Shown here in pieces: positions 9,240-20,841 of a stretch of 64,000 nt of DNA (position 1 is its first letter; each line of letters begins with the position of its first letter). The DNA is from UBA2231 sp964415175 (GTDB lineage Bacteria > Elusimicrobiota > Elusimicrobia > Elusimicrobiales > UBA9959): assembly GCA_964415175.1 (NCBI GenBank), contig CAYPYG010000010.1, forward strand, positions 17,788 through 81,787, given 5' to 3'. Under the pieces are notes generated by a model. The model saw only the letters and a program-made list of their open reading frames with translations, was not told the DNA's origin and ran no database searches. Position numbers and translations under genes: made by a program.

Positions 9240-9253
9240 TATCGGAGGATAAT

Positions 9254-9442
9254 ATGAAACGCAAGGAACTCGTCCGTTATCTGACCCAGGAGGGGTGCGT
9301 GCTTTCCCGCGAAGGGGGCAAGTACTCCATCTTCACCAATCCAGCGACGAACAAGGAAGTGCCGGTGACCCGCCATAACGAGATAGCGGACTTCACCGTG
9401 CGCAAGATCTGCCGGGACCTCGGCGTGGAGCCTCCCCGGTGA
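9254..9442 (+). CDS. HicA-like mRNA interferase family protein, solitary
   Basis: A 62-residue protein with the small double-stranded-RNA-binding-like fold of HicA/YcfA: KRKELVRYLTQEGC, GGKYSIFTNP, VPVTRHNEIADF and VRKICRDLGV follow the family pattern. HicA toxins use a histidine in a GSHH- or GGNH-type turn; here the turn reads GGKYS, so the catalytic histidine seems to be replaced by tyrosine. No HicB-type antitoxin gene is next to it; the following gene is a lipoprotein overlapping by GTGA. It may be an inactive RNA-binding relative rather than a toxin. Confidence 0.75.
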   Translation: MKRKELVRYLTQEGCVLSREGGKYSIFTNPATNKEVPVTRHNEIADFTVRKICRDLGVEPPR

Positions 9443-9846
9443 AACGCCTGGCGGTACCGGTCCTGCTCCTCTCGGCCTTCTCCGCCTGCGCCTCGCCGCG
9501 CGTGGACGTGATACAGGTCGGCCCCTGGTTCCAGCCGAAGCACTGGAAAGAGGTGGAAGTGTTCTCTTCGAGGGACGAGACCCGGAAGCCGTGGGGGGCC
9601 ATCGCCTTGTTCCACGGCGAGCATATCCCCGGCGCGGACCCTAAGGCTTTCGAGAAACAGAAGATCAAGGCCCGCCGCCTGGCCGCCGACATCGGGGCGG
9701 ACGCCGTCATACTCATCCCCGAAGCCGTGAACAGGACCGATGTCCCCCTTTCGGCCGGAGAGGGCGGCAGCGGCCGCGTCTTCCTGAGCGGTCTGGCGCT
9801 TAAATATGAAGCCAACGTCTCCACCGCCGCGATCCGGAACCCGTAA
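9439..9846 (+). CDS. Putative lipoprotein
   Basis: A 135-residue protein beginning at GTG 9439, overlapping the stop of the HicA-like gene. Residues 1-16 form a lipoprotein signal with a plausible lipobox (FSAC). The remainder (GPWFQPKHWKEVEVFSSRDE, then RLAADIGADAVILIPEA) suggests a small alpha/beta domain in which a heading like 'GADAVI' resembles YbjQ-type heavy-metal-binding-like proteins, but I cannot assign it. Its 3' end overlaps the start of comB by 41 nt. Confidence 0.6.
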   Translation: MKRLAVPVLLLSAFSACASPRVDVIQVGPWFQPKHWKEVEVFSSRDETRKPWGAIALFHGEHIPGADPKAFEKQKIKARRLAADIGADAVILIPEAVNRTDVPLSAGEGGSGRVFLSGLALKYEANVSTAAIRNP

Positions 9847-10507
9847 GAAGGTCGCTTACGGCCCGGAAGAGGCCGCCGCCTGGCGCGGCCGGGCCGTGGT
9901 CATAGACCTTTTCAGGTTCTCCAACACCGTCTGCGCGCTGCTCGAGAGCGGGCGCCGCGACGTGCGTATCTACGCGGACGCGGAGCTGGCCGTGGCGGCC
10001 GCGCGCGCGTCCGGGGCCGACATCTTCTCCGAGAAGGACCTGCCCGGCGTCGAGAAATACGACAATTCCCCCGTGACCGCGCTGCGCGGCTCGGACCCTT
10101 CCCGCCCGGCGGTGATAGTCACCAATTCCGGCTCTAAAGCCGTCATGGCCTGCCCTTCCGCGGCCGAGATCCTCATCGGCTGCTTCGCCAATTCCGCCGC
10201 CCTCCGCGATTATTGCGCGGCCTCCCCGATGAACACTCTTTTCGTCCCGGCCTGCCTCTACTTCAACATGGCGCACGCCGAGGATTTTTCCTGCGCGCGC
10301 TTCCTGGCCGGAGAGATGTCCTACGGGGACGCGGTCGCGGAGATACATTCCAGCGGAAGGCCGCTGGACTTCCTGGCCGGCCGGCCCGGGGGGAAGGGGG
10401 ACCTGGAGCTTGCCCTCTCCGCGGATATTCTAAGGACCGTGCCTTCCGCCAGCCACAGGGGCGTGTTCGCCCCGGTATTCCCGGCCGGGACGGGGGTGAA
10501 GGGGTGA
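9806..10507 (+). CDS. comB: ComB-type 2-phosphosulfolactate phosphatase family protein
   Basis: A 233-residue protein of the ComB family: VVIDLFRFSNTVCALLESG at the N-terminal core, SEKDLPGVEKYDNSP, VIVTNSGSKAVM and LIGCFANSAAL match the family's VDVLRATTT, GERg...NSP, TTnGT and gsflN blocks. ComB removes phosphate from 2-phosphosulfolactate, a step of coenzyme M synthesis in archaea and of sulfolactate formation in some bacteria. Substitutions in the TTT and TNGT motifs mean the substrate may differ. The ATG at 9806 lies inside the previous gene; the stop overlaps queC. Confidence 0.75.
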   Translation: MKPTSPPPRSGTRKKVAYGPEEAAAWRGRAVVIDLFRFSNTVCALLESGRRDVRIYADAELAVAAARASGADIFSEKDLPGVEKYDNSPVTALRGSDPSRPAVIVTNSGSKAVMACPSAAEILIGCFANSAALRDYCAASPMNTLFVPACLYFNMAHAEDFSCARFLAGEMSYGDAVAEIHSSGRPLDFLAGRPGGKGDLELALSADILRTVPSASHRGVFAPVFPAGTGVKG

Positions 10508-11181
10508 GGCGGGAGGCGGTGGTCCTCTTTTCCGGCGGGCTGGATTCCACGGTCGCGCTCTGCTGGGCGCTGGCGAAAGGTTACTCCTGCGCCGCCGTTT
10601 CCTTCGCCTACGGCCAGCGCCATTCCCGCGAGAACCGCAGCGCCCGGGCCATCGCCCGCCGCCTGGGCGTGAAGCTTTACGAAATAAAACTGGACTTCCC
10701 CTGGTTCCGCGCCAGTTCGCTGGTCGGAAGAGGGGGCCGCCTGCCCGAACAGAAGCTTTCCGCCATAGGCCGCCCCGGCGATATCCCTTCGACCTATGTC
10801 CCCGGCCGCAATCTCGTCTTCGTCTCCGCCGGCCTTTCGCTGGCCGACGCCTCGGGCGCGCGCGCGGTCGTACTGGGCCCCAATATCGTGGATTATTCGG
10901 GCTACCCCGACTGCCGTCCCGCTTTCTACCGCGCCCTCGAAAAAGCCGCCGCCTTCGGCACCCGCCAGGGCGACCGCGGCGAGCGGATAAGGCTCCTGAC
11001 CCCGCTCATAAAACTGAGCAAGGCCGGCATCGTGCGGCTCGGCGTGAAACTCAAGGCTCCGCTGGAACTGACCTGGTCCTGCTACGCCGGCGGCCGGCGG
11101 CCCTGCGGCCGCTGCGATTCCTGCAAACTGCGCGCCAAGGGTTTCGCCGAGGCCGGCGTCCCGGACCCCGCCCTGAAATGA
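10504..11181 (+). CDS. queC: 7-cyano-7-deazaguanine synthase QueC
   Basis: A 225-residue ATP-dependent ligase that turns 7-carboxy-7-deazaguanine and ammonia into preQ0. The PP-loop SGGLDST starts at residue 10; YGQRHSREN and PGRNLVF follow. Four zinc-ligand cysteines (CYAGGRRPCGRCDSC) lie near the C-terminus. I place the start at GTG 10504, which overlaps the comB stop (GTGA) and gives the usual family N-terminus; the open frame upstream is comB sequence. It is followed directly by queE. Confidence 0.95.
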   Translation: MRREAVVLFSGGLDSTVALCWALAKGYSCAAVSFAYGQRHSRENRSARAIARRLGVKLYEIKLDFPWFRASSLVGRGGRLPEQKLSAIGRPGDIPSTYVPGRNLVFVSAGLSLADASGARAVVLGPNIVDYSGYPDCRPAFYRALEKAAAFGTRQGDRGERIRLLTPLIKLSKAGIVRLGVKLKAPLELTWSCYAGGRRPCGRCDSCKLRAKGFAEAGVPDPALK

Positions 11182-11876
11182 AGGCCCCCGCCGTCCCCGT
11201 CTACGAGATATTCTGTTCCCGGCAGGGCGAGGGCCTCCATTGCGGGCGGAAGCAGGTCTTCCTGCGCTTGGCCGGCTGCAACCTGGACTGCTCCTATTGC
11301 GACGAGCCCGCGGCCCGCGCGCTCCCGTCCTTCATGATGACCCCGGCCGAGGCCGCCGCGGAGGTGACCGCACAGGCCCGCCGCGGCCGCGCCCGGACGG
11401 TCTCGCTGACCGGTGGCGAGCCGCTGCTGCACTGGCGGTTCATAAAAGCGCTGACGCCGCTGCTCAAAAAAGCCGGCCTTGAGGTACACCTGGAGACCAA
11501 CGGCACCCTGTACCGCGAGCTGGCGAAGGTCGTGCGGAGCGTGGACGCGGTGGCCATGGACATCAAGGTCCCCTCGGCGGGAGGGCACCGCCCTCTCTGG
11601 ACGGCCCACCGCAGGTTCCTGGCCGCCGCCCGCGGGAAGGTCTTCGTCAAGGTCGTCCTCACCTCCTCTTCGTCGCTGTCCGACTTCGAGAAAGCCGCGG
11701 ACCTGGCGGCGGCCGCGGGCCGCGATATCCCTTTTTTCATACAGCCGGCCACGCGCAATAAGGGGGCGCGCCCACCCGCGGCCCGCCTGCTGCGCGGGGC
11801 GGAGGCCTATGCCAGCGCCCGGCTGGACAGGGTAAAAGTCCTCCCGCAGCAGCACCCGCTGTGGGGGGTCAGGTAG
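11178..11876 (+). CDS. queE: 7-carboxy-7-deazaguanine synthase QueE
   Basis: A 232-residue radical SAM enzyme that rearranges 6-carboxy-tetrahydropterin to 7-carboxy-7-deazaguanine, one step before QueC. The N-terminal FCSRQGEGLHCGRKQVFLRL is typical of QueE, as is the cluster motif CNLDCSYC (Cys34, Cys38, Cys41) and the SLTGGEPLL segment. Its ATG overlaps the queC stop. queD and tRNA-guanine transglycosylase are not in the window, so the rest of the queuosine pathway must be elsewhere. Confidence 0.94.
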   Translation: MKAPAVPVYEIFCSRQGEGLHCGRKQVFLRLAGCNLDCSYCDEPAARALPSFMMTPAEAAAEVTAQARRGRARTVSLTGGEPLLHWRFIKALTPLLKKAGLEVHLETNGTLYRELAKVVRSVDAVAMDIKVPSAGGHRPLWTAHRRFLAAARGKVFVKVVLTSSSSLSDFEKAADLAAAAGRDIPFFIQPATRNKGARPPAARLLRGAEAYASARLDRVKVLPQQHPLWGVR

Positions 11877-11884
11877 GAGGAACC

Positions 11885-12190
11885 ATGTCGGAAGGCTCGT
11901 TTCTTATAGACTGCCCCTGCTGCAAAGCCCGCATCGAGGTGGACCGCAAGACCGGAAAGGTCCTGCGCCATTGGGATAAGCCCAGGGTAAAAGAGGGGGC
12001 GGACCCCATGGCGGAAGCCATGAAGAAGATGCAGGAGGATAAGGCCCGGCTGGACGGGTATTTTTCCGGCGCCCGGGACGAAATGGACAAGAAGAAGAAG
12101 GACCTGCTGGACAAGTTCGAACAGGAGAAGAAGCGCATCGAGGAGTCCGGCGAGGATATAAAGCCGATAAACCCCATGGACCTGGACTGA
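11885..12190 (+). CDS. Small zinc-ribbon-like protein with coiled coil
   Basis: A 101-residue acidic/basic protein. Its N-terminus has a DCPCCKARIEVD segment (one CxxC-type pair, half of a zinc ribbon), followed from about residue 45 by a charged helix rich in Lys/Glu (KKKKDLLDKFEQEKKRIEE) likely to form a coiled coil. No enzyme motif is visible. ATG 11885 is chosen because AGGAGG lies 6 nt upstream. It ends just before a strong terminator, so it is probably the last gene of the comB-queC-queE unit. Confidence 0.65.
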   Translation: MSEGSFLIDCPCCKARIEVDRKTGKVLRHWDKPRVKEGADPMAEAMKKMQEDKARLDGYFSGARDEMDKKKKDLLDKFEQEKKRIEESGEDIKPINPMDLD

Positions 12191-12218
12191 CCGCCCGGTC
12201 CCGTTCCCGCTTCCCATC

Positions 12219-12247
12219 GGGCCCACCCGCGGGTGGGCCCTTTTCTT
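12219..12247 (+). terminator. Rho-independent terminator
   Basis: GGGCCCACCC (12219-12228) pairs perfectly with GGGTGGGCCC (12231-12240) and is followed by TTTTCTTT. It closes the transcription unit ending with the zinc-ribbon-like gene. Confidence 0.9.
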
Positions 12248-12293
12248 TGGAAAAACCGCCTTTTCGGCCCTGTATCGGAGCGCCGCCGGGGGC

Positions 12294-12299
12294 TAGAAT
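12294..12299 (+). promoter_or_regulatory. -10 box of the phospholipase D gene
   Basis: TAGAAT lies only 5 nt before the ATG at 12305, with no Shine-Dalgarno sequence between. Transcription would begin at or about the start codon, giving a leaderless mRNA. No clear -35 is visible. Confidence 0.5.
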
Positions 12300-12304
12300 A
12301 TAGC

Positions 12305-13957
12305 ATGATCAAAACCAAGTCCGTTCTCATCGCCTCTTTGATCCTTCCCCTTATATCCTCCGGCTCTTTCGCCGGCGGGGATTACGATTCCAGGCTGTCC
12401 GAACTGCAGGCCGGCATGGAGCGCACGGCCGAAGCGCTCGGCATGCCCGTCCACGAGGACTGGGCCGCGGACCTCAGCGGCCGTTTCGACGGTTCCCTTT
12501 CCGGCGGCCAGGCCGCCGCCCTTCAGCTTACCCCGCTGCGCGCCCCGGCCGCGCGCCCGCTGGTCCCCGAACTGCCGGTCATACCCCCGCTGCCCTCGGA
12601 CTACCCCCTTCCCGAACCCGTCTCCTATACCGGCACGGCCGTCATAGCCTGGCACGCGATAGGCGCCCAGCTCTCCGACAACGGCTGGATACCGTGGGCG
12701 GACGGCGCCCCCACTTTCGACGATATCTCCAAGCGGGTCCTGGACGTTTCGGTCTCCAGGTCCTACCCCGCCCGCCGCGCCGGCGAACCTTCCCTCTTCC
12801 TGGACGGCGGCTTCGTCGCCGAGTACGAGCGCGCCGCCGGCGTCTCCTTCCGCGACGGCAACAGCGCCCGCTACCTGATCAACGGCCCCGCCTCCTTCTC
12901 GGTGCGCGACCGCCTCATGCGCGGGGCCAAAAAGAGCCTGCTGGTCTCCAGCTGGGCCTTCTACGACGATATCACCGGCTGGGAGGGCGCCCAGTACCTG
13001 ATCCTCAAGAAGCGCGAAGGCCTGGAAGTGAAGGTCATCGTGGATAAGAAGGTCGCCGTCGGCCACGGCAAGCGCGTGCTCAAGCTGATGGAAGAGGCCG
13101 GCATCGAGGTGCTCCGCTACGAGGAGAAGGCCCGCGGCAACGATATCTGGCACGTGAAGCTGATGATAGTGGACGACGAGTACGCCATAGTCGGCGGCAT
13201 GAACTTCGGCGACGTCTACTCCCACAAGGACCCCAATAACGTGAAGTGGCGCGACACCGACGTGATCTACTCCGGCCCCGCCGTGGCCGAGAGCCGCCGC
13301 CTCTTCGCCCGCCTCTGGAACGCCAAGGTGCGCGAACTGGGCCTCAAGTTCGCCCCAGTCGCCGAGACCGCGTCCGGCGCCGGCGAGGGCGGCTCCGCCA
13401 GGATCGGCGTCGTCCTCCAGAACCCCCCGACCGATTCCAATATCCTGGTCAGCATAGTGAAGGCCATGTACGGCGCCACCGAGCGCATCAACATCGAGAA
13501 CGCCTATTTCGTCTCGCTGCCCGTGGTCACCAAGGCCGTGCTGGACGCGGTCGCCCGCGGCGTCGAGGTGAACATCATCACCAACTCCAAGGAGAGCATC
13601 GACCCCGAGGGCAAGACCATCGTGGACGCGATGTACAAGTGCCTGATGCCGCTGGCCCAGGCCGGCGCCAACATCTACCTCTACCAGGGCGACGCCACCC
13701 TCCACTCCAAGTTCATGACCGTCGACGGCGTGTTCGCCAATATCGGTTCCTACAACCTGCACCCCCGCGGCGAGCGCTACGACACCGAGGTCAATGTCGC
13801 CATAGTGGACCCGGTCTCCACCGCGCAGCTGGACGAGGCTTTCGCCAATGATGTGGCCATGTCCCGCCGGGTGACCTCCCCCGACCAGCTGGGCGAGAAA
13901 CCGGGCTGGCTGTCGAGCTTCGTTTCCGAGTACTTCTACGCGCAGCTGAAGAAATAA
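12305..13957 (+). CDS. Secreted phospholipase D family protein
   Basis: A 550-residue exported protein: signal peptide at residues 1-22 (FAGG cleavage region), a variable domain of about 170 residues, then two phospholipase D repeats. Both HKD motifs are complete: HVKLMIVDD from His283, with GGMNFGD after it, and HSKFMTVDG from His467, with GSYNLHPR after it. The family hydrolyses or transfers phosphodiesters, as in cardiolipin synthase or secreted PLDs. The signal peptide and lack of the transmembrane helices of cardiolipin synthase point to a periplasmic or secreted enzyme. It is a single-gene unit between terminators. Substrate unknown. Confidence 0.88.
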   Translation: MIKTKSVLIASLILPLISSGSFAGGDYDSRLSELQAGMERTAEALGMPVHEDWAADLSGRFDGSLSGGQAAALQLTPLRAPAARPLVPELPVIPPLPSDYPLPEPVSYTGTAVIAWHAIGAQLSDNGWIPWADGAPTFDDISKRVLDVSVSRSYPARRAGEPSLFLDGGFVAEYERAAGVSFRDGNSARYLINGPASFSVRDRLMRGAKKSLLVSSWAFYDDITGWEGAQYLILKKREGLEVKVIVDKKVAVGHGKRVLKLMEEAGIEVLRYEEKARGNDIWHVKLMIVDDEYAIVGGMNFGDVYSHKDPNNVKWRDTDVIYSGPAVAESRRLFARLWNAKVRELGLKFAPVAETASGAGEGGSARIGVVLQNPPTDSNILVSIVKAMYGATERINIENAYFVSLPVVTKAVLDAVARGVEVNIITNSKESIDPEGKTIVDAMYKCLMPLAQAGANIYLYQGDATLHSKFMTVDGVFANIGSYNLHPRGERYDTEVNVAIVDPVSTAQLDEAFANDVAMSRRVTSPDQLGEKPGWLSSFVSEYFYAQLKK

Positions 13958-13974
13958 AACCCCGCGGCTTCGAA

Positions 13975-14011
13975 GCCCCCGTCCCGGACCTGTCCGCGGC
14001 GGGGGCTTTCT
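13975..14011 (+). terminator. Rho-independent terminator after the PLD gene
   Basis: GCCCCCG (13975-13981) pairs with CGGGGGC (14000-14006), followed by TTTCT. The loop is long and GC-rich but may form further pairs. Confidence 0.6.
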
Positions 14012-14012
14012 G

Positions 14013-14042
14013 TTGACAGCGGGGGAGGGGAATGGCTACGAT
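14013..14042 (+). promoter_or_regulatory. Sigma-70-type promoter of wrbA
   Basis: TTGACA at 14013-14018, an 18-nt spacer, and TACGAT at 14037-14042. The transcript would start near 14049, leaving a short leader that contains GGGAGGG before the ATG at 14070. This is the clearest complete -35/-10 pair in the window. Confidence 0.65.
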
Positions 14043-14069
14043 GGGTCCATCGGTACACGGGAGGGTGTC

Positions 14070-14684
14070 ATGAAAATATTGCTGGTCTATTATTCGATGT
14101 ACGGCCACATGCACGGGATGATCAAGGCCGCCGCCGAAGGCGCGAAGTCGGTTAAGGGCGCCGAGGTGGAGATAAAGCGCGTGCCCGAGACGCTGTCGGA
14201 GGAGATACTGGGCAAGATGGGCGCGCTGGAGGCGCAGAAGGCGCAGGCCTCCGTGCCGGTCTGCTCGCCGGACGACCTGCCGAAAGCCGACGGCATAATA
14301 TTCGGCACGCCGACGCGCTTCGGCAATATGTGCGGTCAGATGAGGCAGTTCCTGGATTCCACGGGCGGCCTCTGGGCGAATGGCTCGCTGGTCGGCAAGG
14401 TCGGCAGCGTGATGTCGAGTTCCGCCACCCAGCACGGCGGCCAGGAATCGACGATACTTTCGTTCCATAATACGCTGCTGCATCACGGCATGGTCATAGC
14501 CGGCCTGCCCTACGCCTTCCAGGGCCAGATGGGCGTCGAAGAGGTGAAGGGCGGCACTCCCTACGGCGCCTCCACCATAGCCGGCGGCCAGGGCGAAAGG
14601 ATGCCCAGCAAGGTGGAACTGGAAGCTGCCCGCTACCAGGGCAAGTACGTCGCGGAGCTGGCGAAGAAACTCTCCGCTAAATAG
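14070..14684 (+). CDS. wrbA: WrbA-type NAD(P)H:quinone oxidoreductase
   Basis: A 204-residue flavodoxin-fold protein. WrbA tetramers bind FMN and reduce quinones with two electrons, limiting oxidative stress. The N-terminal beta-strand and phosphate loop (KILLVYYSMYGHM), the FGTPTRFGNM segment and the SSATQHGGQE loop are hallmark WrbA sequences, and AGLPYAFQGQM follows as expected. The start at 14070 gives the standard N-terminus and lies behind a good ribosome site. It stands alone between two terminators. Confidence 0.93.
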   Translation: MKILLVYYSMYGHMHGMIKAAAEGAKSVKGAEVEIKRVPETLSEEILGKMGALEAQKAQASVPVCSPDDLPKADGIIFGTPTRFGNMCGQMRQFLDSTGGLWANGSLVGKVGSVMSSSATQHGGQESTILSFHNTLLHHGMVIAGLPYAFQGQMGVEEVKGGTPYGASTIAGGQGERMPSKVELEAARYQGKYVAELAKKLSAK

Positions 14685-14710
14685 GGCGGGCCCCCGCCGC
14701 CGTTCCGGAA

Positions 14711-14737
14711 AGCCCCGGCCCGCGCCGGGGCTTTTCC
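14711..14737 (+). terminator. Rho-independent terminator after wrbA
   Basis: AGCCCCGG (14711-14718) pairs with CCGGGGCT (14725-14732) around a 6-nt loop, followed by TTTCC. Confidence 0.75.
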
Positions 14738-14763
14738 GTTCCCGGCCGCGCCGGGCTAAATTG

Positions 14764-14769
14764 TATAAT
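14764..14769 (+). promoter_or_regulatory. -10 box of glnS
   Basis: A consensus TATAAT ends 6 nt before the glnS ATG at 14776; the gap is CCCCCT, with no ribosome site. Initiation about 7 nt downstream of the box would put the mRNA 5' end at the start codon. Confidence 0.6.
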
Positions 14770-14775
14770 CCCCCT

Positions 14776-16470
<1,695 letters not shown>

Positions 16471-16479
16471 GGAGGCGGC

Positions 16480-18300
16480 ATGACCGAAAAGAAACAGGGC
16501 GTAAACTGGGACCTCACCTCTTATTTCCCGGCGTTCGACGGGCCGGAGATGCGGGTTTTCAAGAAAAAGCTCTCCGCCGACATCGCGGCGATCCAGAAGA
16601 AGGCCGCGAAGCTGCCCCCGCTGTCCGCCCGCACGGCGAACGACTGGGAGAAGCTGATACTCGCCGCCGAGAACGCGGGCACGCGCCTGGGTCATCTTTA
16701 CTCCTACGCCGGCTGCCTCAGCGCGGCCCACGCCGGCAACGAAGCCTATTCCGCCGAGGAAGCGAAACTGGCGGGTCTGGGCGCGGAGTACTCCAAGTTC
16801 CTCGTCGACCTGCTGCGGGCGTTCAAGGACGCCCCGGAAAAGGTCTTCGCTTCTTTCGTGAAGCGTCCGAAGCTCAAGGACATCGCCTATTCACTGAAAA
16901 GGACCCGGGAACAGGCCCGCCGCACCATGAGCCCGGCCGAGGAGAAACTGGCCGCCGACCTCTCGGTGGACGGCTTCCAGTCCTGGGAGCGCCTCTACGA
17001 TAAAATATCCTCGAAGCTGACCTTCGAAATGCGCTGGCCCGACGGCCGCGTAGAGACGCTGCCCATCTCCCGCTGGCGCGCGCTTATGGCCGACCCGGAC
17101 CGCAAGGTCGGCCGCGCCGCCTTCGAGGGGGGCAACAGGGCCTGGGCCGCCATAGAGGATCCCTGCGCCGCCGCGCTCAACGCGCTCAGCGGCACGCGCC
17201 TTGCGCTGAACAAGCGCCGCGGCATGAAGCATTTCCTCGACCAGTCGCTTTTCGGCGCGGGGATAAAGCGCTCCACTCTCGACGCCATGTACAAGGCGGT
17301 GCACCGCAACCTCGAGCCCGTGCGCGACATACTGCGCGTCAAGGCCGCCGCGATGGGGCGCAAGGGCGTCGCCTTCTTCGAGCGGGAGGCCCCGCTGCCC
17401 CTCAAGGACGGCAAGACCTACACCTGGGAGGAGGGCTCGGCGAAGGTGGAAGGCGCTTTCAGCCGCGTCTATCCGGAGCTGGGGGCTTTCTATAAAGATT
17501 TCGTCGCCAAAAAACGGCTGGAGAGCGAGGCGCGCGGCGGCAAGCGGCCGGGCGCTTTCTGCACCGGTTCGCATCTCATCGGCGAGGGCCGCGTCTACAT
17601 GACCTTCAACGGCGCGCTGGGCGACGTCAACACGCTGGCCCACGAGATGGGCCACGCCTGGCACGGCCACCTGATGCGCGACATGCGCGACTGGGCGACC
17701 GAATACCCGATGACGCTGGCCGAGACCGCCTCGATATTCGGCGAGCACATCCTCGCGGAGGGCGTGCAGGGCGACCCGTCGGTGCCGGAGGCGCAGAAGC
17801 TCATCACGCTCGACGAGTACCTGACCGGCGCGGCCGTGACGATACTCGACATCACCGTGCGCTTCGAGTTCGAGAAGGCCTTCCACGAGGAGAGGGCCGG
17901 CGGCGAGGTGTCCGCCGCCCGCCTGAAGGAGCTCATGTCGGCCGCGCAGCGCAGGATCTTCGGCGGCGCGCTGGAGCCGGGCGGCGAGGACCCCATGTTC
18001 TGGGCGTCCAAGCTGCACTTCTACCGCGCCAGCGTCTCGTTCTACAACTATCCCTATACCTTCGGCTTCCTGCTGGCGGCCACGCTGTTCAGGAAGTTCA
18101 AGGAGGAGGGCCCCGCCTTCCTGCCGAAATACGAGGCTTTCCTGCGGCTCTCCGGTTCCGACACCGCCGAGGGCGTAGCGCGCCGCAGCCTGGGCGCCGA
18201 CATAGGGAAGCCGGAGTTCTGGGAGACGGCGATAAAAGGCCTGGCGGAACCTCTGGCGCGGTATCGCAAGCTGCTGGACGGCGTAAAAGCCGCGGCCTGA
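16480..18300 (+). CDS. pepF: Oligoendopeptidase F (M3 metallopeptidase)
   Basis: A 606-residue M3-family zinc peptidase that degrades short peptides in the cytoplasm. The zinc site HEMGH is at residues 388-392 (THE-type helix preceded by VNTLA), with the downstream glutamate in ETASIFGEH. FYNYPYTFGFLLA near the C-terminus is typical of PepF. It starts 9 nt after glnS with a GGAGG site and likely shares its transcript. A strong terminator follows. Confidence 0.93.
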   Translation: MTEKKQGVNWDLTSYFPAFDGPEMRVFKKKLSADIAAIQKKAAKLPPLSARTANDWEKLILAAENAGTRLGHLYSYAGCLSAAHAGNEAYSAEEAKLAGLGAEYSKFLVDLLRAFKDAPEKVFASFVKRPKLKDIAYSLKRTREQARRTMSPAEEKLAADLSVDGFQSWERLYDKISSKLTFEMRWPDGRVETLPISRWRALMADPDRKVGRAAFEGGNRAWAAIEDPCAAALNALSGTRLALNKRRGMKHFLDQSLFGAGIKRSTLDAMYKAVHRNLEPVRDILRVKAAAMGRKGVAFFEREAPLPLKDGKTYTWEEGSAKVEGAFSRVYPELGAFYKDFVAKKRLESEARGGKRPGAFCTGSHLIGEGRVYMTFNGALGDVNTLAHEMGHAWHGHLMRDMRDWATEYPMTLAETASIFGEHILAEGVQGDPSVPEAQKLITLDEYLTGAAVTILDITVRFEFEKAFHEERAGGEVSAARLKELMSAAQRRIFGGALEPGGEDPMFWASKLHFYRASVSFYNYPYTFGFLLAATLFRKFKEEGPAFLPKYEAFLRLSGSDTAEGVARRSLGADIGKPEFWETAIKGLAEPLARYRKLLDGVKAAA

Positions 18301-18324
18301 ACGGTACCGGGACCGCGCCGGGAA

Positions 18325-18357
18325 GGCCGGGGAGGAGAACCCTCCCCGGCCTTTTTT
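18325..18357 (+). terminator. Rho-independent terminator after pepF
   Basis: GGCCGGGGAGG (18325-18335) pairs perfectly with CCTCCCCGGCC (18341-18351), 5-nt loop, followed by six Ts. Confidence 0.93.
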
Positions 18358-18405
18358 CCCGGCGGCCCGCCGGATTTGGAAATGCGCGCCAAAAGAACTA
18401 AAATA

Positions 18406-18411
18406 TATAAT
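18406..18411 (+). promoter_or_regulatory. -10 box of hpt
   Basis: TATAAT lies 12 nt before the hpt ATG at 18424, in a locally AT-rich stretch. There is no Shine-Dalgarno sequence in the gap (CTGTAACTGTAT), so the mRNA would have a leader of a few bases at most. Confidence 0.55.
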
Positions 18412-18423
18412 CTGTAACTGTAT

Positions 18424-18963
18424 ATGCACAGGAACATAGCCGAGATACTGATAGAGCCGGAGAAACTGCAGGCCCGCATAGCGGAACTGGCGGAAAAGAT
18501 CACGGCCGATTACCACGGCCGGACGCTTTCGCTCATAGGCGTGCTCAAAGGCAGCGTGCTGTTCCTGTCGGACCTGTTGAAGGGCCTCAAGCTCGACGCG
18601 CACGTGGATTTCATGATGGTCTCGTCCTATTCGGGCCAGAAGTCCACCGGCGTCGTGCGCACGCTGCTCGACCTCAAGGAGAGCATCGAGGGGCGCGACG
18701 TGCTGGTGGTGGAGGACATAGTCGACTCCGGGCTGACCGTCGACTACCTGCTCAAGAACCTCAAGACCCGCCGGCCCCGCTCCGTGGAGGTCTGCACCCT
18801 GCTCGACAAACCGTCCTGCCGGGCGGTGAAGGTCCCGATACGGTACAAAGGTTTCGACATCCCGGATAAATTCGTGGTCGGCTACGGTCTGGACTATAAC
18901 GAACTTTACAGGAACCTGCCCTATATAGGCGTCCTGAAGCCCTCCGCGATAAAAGGAAAGTAA
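18424..18963 (+). CDS. hpt: Hypoxanthine phosphoribosyltransferase
   Basis: A 179-residue type I phosphoribosyltransferase that salvages hypoxanthine or guanine with PRPP. The PRPP-binding motif VLVVEDIVDSGLT is clear; VLKGSVLFLSDL and DKFVVGYGLDYNE are also standard. It directly precedes ftsH (stop and next ATG are adjacent), an hpt-ftsH order common in bacteria. Confidence 0.95.
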   Translation: MHRNIAEILIEPEKLQARIAELAEKITADYHGRTLSLIGVLKGSVLFLSDLLKGLKLDAHVDFMMVSSYSGQKSTGVVRTLLDLKESIEGRDVLVVEDIVDSGLTVDYLLKNLKTRRPRSVEVCTLLDKPSCRAVKVPIRYKGFDIPDKFVVGYGLDYNELYRNLPYIGVLKPSAIKGK

Positions 18964-20838
<1,875 letters not shown>

Positions 20839-20841
20839 CCG

